A stretch of 64,000 nt of DNA, taken from Barthelona sp. PCE (lineage: Eukaryota > Metamonada: BaSk clade). The notes beneath the pieces are model-generated. The model worked only from the letters and a program-made list of their open reading frames with translations, ran no database searches and was not told where the DNA came from. Below, piece after piece: positions 31,956 through 41,600 of the stretch (position 1 is its first letter; each line of letters starts with the position of its first letter). Both the position numbers and the translations under genes were made by a program. Location of the stretch: the NCBI GenBank assembly GCA_040285745.1, contig JAUFOR010000007.1, forward strand, positions 1 through 64,000. The letters run 5' to 3'.

Positions 31956-32651
31956 ATGACAAATATACCACATGAGCTCGATGAAGAGCTGTTCACAGAA
32001 AATTTAAGTACGCTAGTGAATTCTCGTAACAGTAGCGTCTTAAGAATTAAAAAAGCAAGGGAGGAGCAGGCATCAAGTATGAGTTATCGGACAAACATAT
32101 ATACAATGGGCAAAATTGTAATTAATCATCCCAAATTTTCGGATGCCATTGTTTCAAGCGGATCAACATTATCTGTCAATCACAAAACCCACTCTCTTCA
32201 CGGGAAACAGCTGTTTCTATCTACACTAGCAATGCTATCGTGTAAGACAAAGTGCCGGATATGCATTATTGATGTCTTGGGTTCTCTTTTACTTTCACAG
32301 CTTGATTTCGTCACAAACAGTGTGGAAAACACCGATTGCATTCATTTATTAAGAATAGAAACCCTTGCCGAACTGATGAGTGTTCAAGAACGGATATTAC
32401 CAGTTTATGACTATATCTTTACCATCAACCTTTCCGCTCTTAACAACACATTCAGTTCAAATTACTCACCCAACACATTTTATTCGTTCCTAATTGAGTA
32501 CGCGACATATAGCAATACTACACTTTATTTCTTTGACAAACAATCATATCCTTGCGACATCACTGCACACATAACAACAGTTCATGGGCGAGAGTACTTT
32601 CGCACTATTGCGATGGATGAGCCATCGTATTTTTTTCCTCTTTCTCGATGA
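31956..32651 (+). CDS. Possible degenerate RecA/Rad51-paralogue-like protein
   Basis: The 231-residue protein carries, at the expected spacing, a Walker-A-like position without the P-loop (SGSTLSVNHKTHSLHGKQ, about 53-70), a hydrophobic strand ending in Asp (ICIIDVLGS), an IHLLRIETLAELMSV segment and a Walker-B-like strand (DYIFTINLSALN). That order resembles Rad51 paralogues such as XRCC2, but no motif is canonical. The assignment is weak and other folds are possible. TAACGGTTC next to the ATG resembles the Trichomonas Myb-type M3 element. The last 47 bp overlap the 3' coding end of the convergent ORC4-like gene. Confidence 0.6.
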   Translation: MTNIPHELDEELFTENLSTLVNSRNSSVLRIKKAREEQASSMSYRTNIYTMGKIVINHPKFSDAIVSSGSTLSVNHKTHSLHGKQLFLSTLAMLSCKTKCRICIIDVLGSLLLSQLDFVTNSVENTDCIHLLRIETLAELMSVQERILPVYDYIFTINLSALNNTFSSNYSPNTFYSFLIEYATYSNTTLYFFDKQSYPCDITAHITTVHGREYFRTIAMDEPSYFFPLSR

Positions 32652-35100
32652 GGGCTGTCAAATCACTAACGACATCCCGCGCATCCTTTTTGGATGTCAA
32701 ATACAAATCCCATAGGATGGCCTCCTCTTGCTCGAACGCCTTCCTCATTTTCACCGGGAAGTTGATGAGCGTTCTGTTGCTCTGGAACTTTTTGCATGCA
32801 ACAGGAGAGTGGAACATGGCACATAACTCATTCTTTGACATTCGTGCCAGGTGAACAAGACTCTTATAACCCTTGCTGTGTATGTACTCGTGAAAATCTA
32901 ATAAACCAACGTTGCGTGGTATTCCTTGTGGGAATCTAATCATACAGATGCAATCTGGTAAATAGTGGTTATCTTTGCTAAACAGGGCATGGGCGTGTAT
33001 AAGAAGTTGGAATAGCTGTCTTTCATTTCTGAAGTAACGTTCGCCCAAGAAAATTTGTAACAGGGAAAGACAGTCTGAGGAACGCTTGTGCACAGGTGAA
33101 CATCGCAAAACCTGACAGAGCGACTCGTACAAGAAAACAAATAGATCAGCAGGGATCACATCGTGTTGCTGTAGTGACAAAAACTCTTCAATGACAAAAC
33201 CTGCATCCTGCTCACTTCTATACGTAAGCAACTGAGGTTTTCCTTTGAAGAAGAGTCTTAGTGGATCGATTAGGCTGGGCATTTCGTCCTCGAATATGCT
33301 GCATCGAATGACGTTGCAGATTTCACCAATATCAATGCGACTTGCTGAGATAGCACAGGTAATACGTTCCAGTAATTCAATGAGTGCGCACACAGACCAT
33401 GGAAGTTCGTTGTGACTATGTCTCCTTTCGAAGCGCCACACGTCCAGGAACCCTTTCTTGTAGTCAAAGTACTTACTTAGGAGGCGCTCAAACGTACATG
33501 GGGATACTACACCTTCGGTGCTGTACATTGCGCTGCGTGAGAAATCAAGGTATGAAACATGCCACGCAGTAACAATGCCATCCGCCAGGCCGTTAACGAA
33601 TGCCATAGCATGGTCTTTGGGTTTTTTCCCCAAGTACGACGCAAACTGTTGCGATAAAGATGATAAACGTGTTGCGTAAAGATACTCAACAGTTTCATCG
33701 AATATAGAACCGCACACAATACTGTCGAAAGCAAACCGGATGTTACCATAATTCACAATTGTTGGATCAATCCTTAAAAGAATAGGAGCCATTATCTTGT
33801 GGTAGATCTCAGCGCCACCCTTCTTAAAATCAATACTGCTGTTAAGACCCCCTGAAAACGCAGCCAACAACACGCACATATCGTGGACGTCGTCGCTACT
33901 CGTGGCACTAAATATTGGAACATCTACAACACATAGCTTAGTGACGTCTCCCAACAAAATCTGTAGCAGAGATCCGAAATCAAGCTCGTCCTTCATTGCT
34001 ATGAGAGGGAGAAGACCATATGAGAGACCGCTTAAGACAAAGCGGACATTAGAAGATGAGAATATTTGACACAAAACGCTGGCCAACGCAATGGTGTCCG
34101 TACGTGACATGTTGCCCCAAATGGCCTCGAAGTCGTCCAGTACAATGGTGACGGGCCCCTTAAGGGTTGCCTCAATGGAGTCAAAAAGAGCAACGAATTC
34201 GCGGTATAACTGATATGATTCCGCGCTGAGATTAAGGTTATCGGGTAGGTTGAGTTCACTTTTGATCTCAAACTGTGTGGGTTCTTCATCAACAGGATCA
34301 TCATCGATGAATGGATTGGGTACAACGGAAGACATCTCGACATTCGATGACAGTGGCAGACGAGGAGGGACCTGACGACGGTGGCGCAGGGTATTCTGGA
34401 AATCGGGCACAACTGTTGGTGCTGGATACACCTCCTTCATTGGTGAAGATACAGGAGTGTGCATCACTGATAAGCTTGATGCTCGTTCAAGGACAGGGGA
34501 TGTGTGAGCCCTTTTGATTGTCTTCTTACCCCAAGGGCTACGCAACCCGAAGTTCTTAAGCGAAAATGCGTTTTCTGTGTTACCGATCTCTGGCTCATTC
34601 TGCCAATCAACCGATCGCAAAATTTGTGAATGAATTCCCAACAGAAGAGCGCGAAGGCGGGCTGCAAGGGGGTCTGCTTGCGAGCAGAATGCAAAGAGAT
34701 CTGCTGGAACATCAAGAGCATTCATAGAAAGGTAGCACATAGTAACACTGCTCTTCTGCAGACATTGATCAATCACAGAAGGAAGAATATGACGTGCAAC
34801 TGTTGTAATACCCGACCCAACCTGGCCCCGCACAAAGAAAACATTCGTATCCTTATGGGATGTAATGTGCGATTGAACTTTGTCATATATGGTGTTAATA
34901 CCACAAAAAAAGTCCGTCTTTCCCTCGTGGGTTGTGTATGCAACAGTGTTTTTGCCCTCATGTGACAAAAAACCCTCAATTGAAGTTGGTAATTTATGTA
35001 AAACGGTTGAATTTGAGTTTAAAAGAGAATAAGACTGCTCCATCATCATTGATGCTGATCTCTTAAGAGAGATCAGATTCTTTATAAGACTTTCAGACAT
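32605..35100 (-). CDS. AAA+ protein, candidate ORC4-like origin recognition subunit
   Basis: The 831-residue protein has, near its N-terminus, FFCGINTIYDKVQSHI and then GQVGSGITT (92-100), matching the ORC4 arrangement of FGVxxxYxxL followed by a P-loop. The invariant Walker-A lysine is replaced by Ile. A Walker-B-like VTIVLDDFEAIW lies near 320, followed by VRFVLSGLS in a sensor-1-like place. A Ser/Pro-rich insertion (about 190-290) separates the two. The C-terminal half is helical and could hold the winged-helix part. ORC5, or a STAND NTPase, are alternatives. I prefer ATG 35100 (MSESLIKN), 1 nt after CCTTTTC at 35102-35108, over the in-frame ATG at 35157, which would overlap the divergent gene's start. 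Confidence 0.55.
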   Translation of the reverse strand: MSESLIKNLISLKRSASMMMEQSYSLLNSNSTVLHKLPTSIEGFLSHEGKNTVAYTTHEGKTDFFCGINTIYDKVQSHITSHKDTNVFFVRGQVGSGITTVARHILPSVIDQCLQKSSVTMCYLSMNALDVPADLFAFCSQADPLAARLRALLLGIHSQILRSVDWQNEPEIGNTENAFSLKNFGLRSPWGKKTIKRAHTSPVLERASSLSVMHTPVSSPMKEVYPAPTVVPDFQNTLRHRRQVPPRLPLSSNVEMSSVVPNPFIDDDPVDEEPTQFEIKSELNLPDNLNLSAESYQLYREFVALFDSIEATLKGPVTIVLDDFEAIWGNMSRTDTIALASVLCQIFSSSNVRFVLSGLSYGLLPLIAMKDELDFGSLLQILLGDVTKLCVVDVPIFSATSSDDVHDMCVLLAAFSGGLNSSIDFKKGGAEIYHKIMAPILLRIDPTIVNYGNIRFAFDSIVCGSIFDETVEYLYATRLSSLSQQFASYLGKKPKDHAMAFVNGLADGIVTAWHVSYLDFSRSAMYSTEGVVSPCTFERLLSKYFDYKKGFLDVWRFERRHSHNELPWSVCALIELLERITCAISASRIDIGEICNVIRCSIFEDEMPSLIDPLRLFFKGKPQLLTYRSEQDAGFVIEEFLSLQQHDVIPADLFVFLYESLCQVLRCSPVHKRSSDCLSLLQIFLGERYFRNERQLFQLLIHAHALFSKDNHYLPDCICMIRFPQGIPRNVGLLDFHEYIHSKGYKSLVHLARMSKNELCAMFHSPVACKKFQSNRTLINFPVKMRKAFEQEEAILWDLYLTSKKDARDVVSDLTALIEKEEKNTMAHPSQ

Positions 35101-35155
35101 CGAAAAGGATAGAAATGACTTAACACTCGTATTACCATTTATTTTCCTTTTCATC
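35101..35155. promoter_or_regulatory. 55-bp bidirectional promoter with two CCTTTTC elements
   Basis: Both flanking ATGs have their own element: CCTTTTC on the minus strand at 35102-35108 and CCTTTTCA on the plus strand at 35146-35153. They end 1 and 2 nt from their respective start codons. This supports the chosen starts of both genes. Confidence 0.55.
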
Positions 35156-38100
35156 ATGCTATCTAAGGTGGAAGCTGTGCTTCCTAGCGATTTCTATGAT
35201 AGCTTAGCGTTATTTTTACCCATTATTTCGATTTTGTGTGTGATAAATCTGTTCCTTTTCTTTAAAAACTTCGGTTCATTCGCCCATGCAGCTAAAATCA
35301 ACATCGTTCTCTATGTAGGAGTTTGCGTTACAACTCTAGGAACAGTTGTTGCTCTTTTAGTTTATGTTATAAAATTGTTGGGACATGACCCTAATGATTT
35401 CTCTAGGATTGTTGCTGTTATATGCTGCATAGGTGTATGCACCACAATGGCTTTTTCAAGTGTGTATTCACAACGTTGGAGAGTTAATAGCTTCTCTTTG
35501 TGGATTTCATTGGTTGCAGTGCTGTTAACAGTCGCAATCACACTTATAATCCCCATACAAAGGAGCACATATAGTTTTATGACTATGTTCTTTGCTTTTT
35601 CACTTCTCAACTTTGTATTTCTCGCTATTGCAGTATACTTCTGGTCTCCTATTGGTACTTTCGATAGGAAGATGCTGTTTGAGCACCAGGTAGCTCCTTT
35701 TGTTGCGAAAAAGAACGGATGGATCGGTACACTCAGCTATTTGTGCAGCGTAATTCTATTACTGATATTTGCACTAATTCATAAGAATAAGGATCCATCA
35801 GGTTCCCCCTATCTCGGATTTCTGAGCGCTGCTATCATGGTTGCTGTTGATATAACATTGTTCTTTATGAAAACACCATTCGTCATTAACAATCCCGTAT
35901 TCTTTTTATCATTATTTGCTGTAGCCCGCGGTATCCTGGTACTTTGTAGTTATAATTATTTTTTCCTCGGTCACGCTGGCATTTTATTCATTATTATTTT
36001 AAGCGTAGGCGCAAATGTTCTCGGAATGCACAGAAAATCGGTTGTCACGGTCATGCTATCAATTCTTTCAGATGTTGATACGAGACCAAAGGCTCTCGTA
36101 AACTTCGAGTCCCTCTCCTTCTTAAACTCAACATTGTTTGTTGGATTGCTTCTCACAGTTCTTTTTGGTGTTGATTTTGTCATTGCAATCATCAAACCTG
36201 ACTCATTTAACATTCCAAAGATTACAATGCTGGATACTGCTCATGAACAGTGGGTATTTGGTGTTGGTGCTATTCTCATTGCTTTAACCGTTCTTTTGTG
36301 GTGGCAAGCAACTCGTGATGTTCAAGAAACTGACATTAACCCAATTATTTCATCTGAGAAGAGCGCTTCATTCATGTCTTGTGTGTCAAAAAAAACACTT
36401 ACATACTCAGTATGGTTTGGAGTTTGGCTTTTAGCAAGCACTCTGCTGGGGTTCTGGATGACAGAATCCTCAATGATCTTGTTTGCGGGTCTGTTCATTT
36501 TCCCAACCGTGTTCCTGGCAACATGGCTCCTACTACTCGTCCGCAAGTCCGACTTCAACAGAAAGAAATCGGCGGAGGTCACTTCCCCAATAATATGGTT
36601 AAGTGTTCTGATTACGGTGTTTGTTCTCCTGAATATTGTTATGACACTCATCTTCCTCAGTGATTTGAGCGGAGTACAGATTTTATATTGTATCATTCCA
36701 CCTCTGTACGTAATTGCTAACCTGTATACTGCGTCAAAGTACTCACATCATCTCTCCACATTGAGGATTGTCTTATTATTAATCACTTTCATATTGGCAA
36801 CATTAGGCACTGTTTTGGGTTTCATGTCTTCTCAAAGGGTAGCAGGTGGTACGTTTTTGATTGCTCTGTTTGTACTATATATCTCCATCCTTCGCAAATC
36901 AATTGGTGTATCAGGAAACATGACTGGAGCTCACAAAACACAACTAATGCTTCTTTACTGTCTTTTATTCTGCGGCTCTGTTGCCACTCCAATCGTAGCA
37001 GGCTATTCTATCATCTTTGCAATCACAACAGCTGTTGGCCTGATCGGTCTTTCAATTTTTGCATATATTATATACAGTTACTTTAAGAGCGATAGATATC
37101 TTTCAAAGAGTCTCAAGACGTTGCTGTGGGTGTGTCTCGTCATTATGTTTGCAGCCGCCCTCAGCGTTACTTTCCAGGGAACTGGTGTATTCTGGGGTTT
37201 GTCGATGGTTGTCATGTTACTTGTTGCTGTTCTAGTAATATATAGCTCTCTCAATTTCCCATTCCCGTTTGTCAAAACATACCTCCATTGCTTCGTGTCG
37301 AAGCGTATCTTCCCAATTAATCATTATGACGACAATATGCGCTCAGCAATTTCCTTGAATTTCCCTGTCGCGTGTATGTTTTCTGGTGTCATTATTGCAA
37401 TGATATGGGCATTTATAGCCTCTTACTGGATTGATCCACCACAGTTCGGCCTCGGTTGTCTATTTTTATTGGGATCTTGCTTTGTATTGCTCGTGTACCA
37501 CCTGAAGTCGTTGAACTCGACCATCGTGCACAAGTACGGTAACATAACAAGCCTTAATGTCGTGAAGGCGTTCCGTACAGCTTCTACTCGATACAGCGCC
37601 AACCCGCCAGCCCCAACAACACGTAATAACGATGAACCAGATAATATCGATCAAATAGAACTCATTGTTGATGTTGACGATGTTTTTATTGCTGATGTTG
37701 ACTATAAACAGGCAAAGAGTGTATCGGACCTCGCCAAGGTATTTGATCGCTTCGAAAAGGAGAGTAACTTCTGCTGCGAGGTTTTATACAACATTTTAAT
37801 CAACATTGAGAGTGTTAACACAGACACTGAGACCGATCTCTTTGCCTTCATTTCTTCAGAGCTCAAGGGAATGGGAATGAACACATCCACGATGATGAAG
37901 TGGTCTGAAGATATCGTCAGTGTCTGGCGCGACCGTTTTGAAGAGTACAAAAAGAATCGTTCAGAAGACAAGCAATTTGTTCGTTTGCTAATTGATGCTG
38001 AGAATCAAGGCAGAACTGATATCACCGACGATGAGTTCAGGACTCAGCTAAGCGTTGAGTGGGTGAACTGTAAGCGTACTATTGGCACATTGCTCCGTGA

Positions 38101-38545
38101 TTGTACTGAAGTAACACAAAACACGAAAAAGGCACCTAAACTCCGCCGTATGGTCGATAAGATGGGTGTTCCCGAAGCACCTGAGACTGCAGAAGCCAAG
38201 GAAGTCTCATATGAGATCCAAGATTTGTATTTCGAGTCGCAAAACGTTTTGCAAGAACTGTCATTCTTCAAAGGTGTGTACGATGATCCAGTTGTAATGA
38301 AAAAGTTTGTTGTTTTACCAAAGGGAGACAATTCTCCTGGTGCACGTGAGCACGCTATCTCATCTTGTATTCGAACTATTCACAAACAATACAGCAATAA
38401 GGTCGATATTGTAACAGAGATGTATGATGATATGATTGAGTTACGTGATGAGTTTAAGATGCTTCAAAAAGCACTGGACCAGAAGAACCGTGAGCGTATG
38501 ATGGCAGAAATGTCAGCAAACAAGGAGGTTAAGGTTGAGTTGTAG
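35156..38545 (+). CDS. Large polytopic membrane protein, unknown family
   Basis: The 1129-residue protein has residues 1 to about 780 with roughly 20 hydrophobic helices separated by short loops. The C-terminal 350 residues are hydrophilic and helical, ending in a coiled coil (LQKALDQKNRERMMAEM). There is no signal peptide, nor any transporter, channel or GPCR motif that I recognise. The cytoplasmic part holds an acidic segment (ELIVDVDDVFIADVDY) just after the last helix. It could be a membrane receptor or transporter with a regulatory tail, but I do not assign a function. CCTTTTCA ends 2 nt before the ATG. Confidence 0.8.
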   Translation: MLSKVEAVLPSDFYDSLALFLPIISILCVINLFLFFKNFGSFAHAAKINIVLYVGVCVTTLGTVVALLVYVIKLLGHDPNDFSRIVAVICCIGVCTTMAFSSVYSQRWRVNSFSLWISLVAVLLTVAITLIIPIQRSTYSFMTMFFAFSLLNFVFLAIAVYFWSPIGTFDRKMLFEHQVAPFVAKKNGWIGTLSYLCSVILLLIFALIHKNKDPSGSPYLGFLSAAIMVAVDITLFFMKTPFVINNPVFFLSLFAVARGILVLCSYNYFFLGHAGILFIIILSVGANVLGMHRKSVVTVMLSILSDVDTRPKALVNFESLSFLNSTLFVGLLLTVLFGVDFVIAIIKPDSFNIPKITMLDTAHEQWVFGVGAILIALTVLLWWQATRDVQETDINPIISSEKSASFMSCVSKKTLTYSVWFGVWLLASTLLGFWMTESSMILFAGLFIFPTVFLATWLLLLVRKSDFNRKKSAEVTSPIIWLSVLITVFVLLNIVMTLIFLSDLSGVQILYCIIPPLYVIANLYTASKYSHHLSTLRIVLLLITFILATLGTVLGFMSSQRVAGGTFLIALFVLYISILRKSIGVSGNMTGAHKTQLMLLYCLLFCGSVATPIVAGYSIIFAITTAVGLIGLSIFAYIIYSYFKSDRYLSKSLKTLLWVCLVIMFAAALSVTFQGTGVFWGLSMVVMLLVAVLVIYSSLNFPFPFVKTYLHCFVSKRIFPINHYDDNMRSAISLNFPVACMFSGVIIAMIWAFIASYWIDPPQFGLGCLFLLGSCFVLLVYHLKSLNSTIVHKYGNITSLNVVKAFRTASTRYSANPPAPTTRNNDEPDNIDQIELIVDVDDVFIADVDYKQAKSVSDLAKVFDRFEKESNFCCEVLYNILINIESVNTDTETDLFAFISSELKGMGMNTSTMMKWSEDIVSVWRDRFEEYKKNRSEDKQFVRLLIDAENQGRTDITDDEFRTQLSVEWVNCKRTIGTLLRDCTEVTQNTKKAPKLRRMVDKMGVPEAPETAEAKEVSYEIQDLYFESQNVLQELSFFKGVYDDPVVMKKFVVLPKGDNSPGAREHAISSCIRTIHKQYSNKVDIVTEMYDDMIELRDEFKMLQKALDQKNRERMMAEMSANKEVKVEL

Positions 38546-38660
38546 TAGTATGTCATCAGTTTTTGATATTTCTTTTGGACCAGTGGTCCCTAGCAAATAT
38601 TCAATGTGTTACAATTAATAATTTGTAATAAACAATGTAAAACTTGATTTAAATTTTTTT

Positions 38661-38670
38661 ACCCTTTTCA
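38661..38670 (+). promoter_or_regulatory. ACCCTTTTCA start-site element of the calpain gene
   Basis: Identical 10-mer to that of the DDX5-like and DCAF13 genes, ending 12 nt before ATG 38683. Confidence 0.6.
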
Positions 38671-38682
38671 TTTAAAATAACC

Positions 38683-41600
38683 ATGGACGAAGACTTTGGA
38701 GAAGAGTACTATGAGTACGACATGGGGGAGGACGGCTATCAAGAAGCTGAATATCAGGAAGATGAGTATTATGAAGGAGAAGAAGACGAGTATGTCGATA
38801 ATGCAAATGAAGAAGGATATTACGATGAAAACGGTGAATACTGTGTCACAGAAGAGCAAGTAGAACCAGAGGATACTGGTTATTACGATGATGAAGGTAA
38901 CTACATTGAATATACAAATGAAGACGAAGAATACGCTGGATATTATGATGAAGACGGCAACTATGTTGAAAATACCAATGATGAAAATTACGCTGCAGAA
39001 GAAGATGCTGGATATTATGATGAAGACGGCAACTATGTTGAATATGCCAATGATGGTGAAGAATACGTTGAAGAAGGTGAAGAATACATTGAAGAAGGTG
39101 AAGAATACATTGAAGAAGGTGAAGAATACGTTGAAGAAGAAGATCTTAACGATGATTATTGGGGTTATGAGGGTGAAGAGCCTCAATATGATGATGAGGA
39201 GGGTGAGTATGGCGAAGAGAGACCCTTTAAGTTATATGGAGCCACTGAAGAAAGTTCTGTTACAGAGAAATATGAAGCAGTGCGTGAAGCACTTTTGGAT
39301 CATTTATTTGCATCATTGGAAATTGGTGGAGAATATGATATCCTGAGTCTCAACGTTGCGTTGTGCAATACTCATGTGATGGCGTGCATGGATAAGTTGC
39401 CTTACATCGAACAGTATGGTGAAGCCGTTACCAAACAATTGAAGAAGCTTGAAAGAACAAACGTAGATCCAGAACTGTATACTAAATATCAAACATCCGA
39501 GGAATATTACGTGAAGAAGGCTGCTGAGTTTAAGGAAAAGCTTATTCCACTCAAGGATCGCTTCCAGAATATGTGCATGTCCAGTGAGGGAGAGGAGATA
39601 GTAGACCACGTTCTTGCTGAGTTTGATCGTTCCGGAGAGGTTGAGCAATCCATTGAAATATGGTGGGATGTCGGCACCACCAAGATTGCTGAGATCATGG
39701 AAAAGCAGAAGCAAGAGAGTGACTTGGTGAGAACGTTCATCGAGGGTATGTTGCGAGATGTTGAGTCAAACGATGAGGCTGTACGTAAGATCTACAATTA
39801 CGTCAAGGATCTGGCTGATAAACATCAGGAAGCTATTGATGATGTTAGGTATGCTGAGATGCACCGCATTGAGGCTGAGAAGATTGCTAAAAGGCAGGAG
39901 ATTGTCAATGCGCGGGAACGTGAGCATTTGAAGAAGCTTCAAGAGGCTAGAGAGGCTAGAAGACTCGAGATTCGACGCCAAAACGAAGAAATGATTGCTA
40001 AACAGGCAATTGCTGATGCTGAACGCCAAGAGAAACTGCGTATCTTGCGAGAGGAGGCCGCAAGGGAGTTTGCAATCGAAGAGGAAAAAAGACAGAAGGA
40101 GATCCAGTTGCAGATCAAGTTGTTCAAGCAGGGTCAAGCTATTGATGAGTACTACCGTAAACTAATAATTTGGGAGCGAGAAGAAGCAGCGAGAAAGGAG
40201 CGTGAACGTATTGCAGCAATTGAGGCCGAGCGTCTTCGTTTAATTGAGCTTGAGAAGCAGAGGATTGCTGCTGAGAAGGAAAGACAGCGCTTAATCTTCG
40301 AGCAACAAGAGCGTGCAAGAAAAGCTGCGATTGAAGCTAAGCGCCAAGCCGCTCTTGAAGCCAAGCGCAAAGAGCAGGAGCGTTTCCGCGAGGAGCAACG
40401 ACGTGCTGCAGAAGCTGAGCGAATTAGACTTGCAAATGAGGCTGCAGAGGCTGCCCGCAAGGCTGCAGAGGCTGAGCAAACAAGACTTGCAAATGAGGCT
40501 GCTGCAGCTGCAAAAGCTACCCGCCAGGCTGTAGAGGCTGCCCGCAATGAAGAAGAGCGCTTGGAGCAGGAGCGCTTGGCCGCAATTGAAGCTGAGAAAC
40601 AGCGTGTTGCCGCAGCAGAGCGTAAGCGCATTGAGGAGCAACGTAGAAAGCAGGCTGATGAGCGCCGTCTCGCTGAGCTGGATCAACAACGCCAGCGTCA
40701 GGAAGCTGAACGTAAGCGTATTGAAAAGGAGCGTGAAGAGCGCAAGGCAGAAGCAGTCAGACAAGAAGAAGAACGTTTACGCCGCGAGTATGATATAAAG
40801 CAGCGTCAGGCAAAAATCAACGAGTGTAAGAACAGATTGACTCAGACTGGTATCCCCAACGACGAGATTAATGAGCTGCTGGAGAGGTTTTCTGCTGAAA
40901 AACCCTTCAACGAAGACGAAATGTACAAGGATGTTATGCAGGCAGTTGCAACGGAGGCTCAAGGTGGTGCGCTTGCTCGTCAGCAGATGCAAGATGCTGG
41001 TATTGACGTTGATCTGGGGTACACGCCCATCGGCTTTGCTAAATCAACAGTGAAGACAATTCCGAAAAACCCGACTCCAAGGATTGTCAATAGAGGTAGC
41101 AAGTACACTCAAGAGCTAAGCAAGCGGCAGATGGCGCATAATTGGAAGTCGGATATTGGCTGGAAGCGAATTAGTGAGATTGATAGTTTGAATGATTCTG
41201 TTTTATGGAACGGTAGTGGTCCAGATCCTCTAGATTTCGAACAGGGTTCTATGGGTGATTGTTACCTAATATCCAGTATGAATGCGTTGTGCGCAGACCC
41301 TGAGTATCGTCCGTTTTTAATGGATGCCTTGGTTGAAATGGATAGACCTAACGGTTACTATAAGTTTCGATTCTTTGACAAGGAGGAGAACATCACTTAC
41401 GTCGAAATCGACGACTACATCCCAGTTAAAGACGGTGATAAAATTGTTTGTTGTGAGCCACATAATAATTGTATCTTTGCAGTTTTGCTTGAAAAAGCAT
41501 TTGCTGTGCTACGGGGTGGGTATGGAGCGATTGGCCATGGTGGAACCTCAACTGATGCTTTTGTAACTATATGTGGAGGAGAAGCAGATTTTTGTACAAC

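Noticed and set aside
35101-35157. N-terminal extension of the ORC4-like protein to ATG 35157
   Set aside because: It would overlap the divergent ATG and enclose the CCTTTTC elements of both genes.
38668-39186. 172-codon very hydrophobic minus-strand frame opposite the calpain head
   Set aside because: Complement of GAA/GAT-rich repeats, which automatically reads as Phe/Ile/Val. It is not a real membrane protein.
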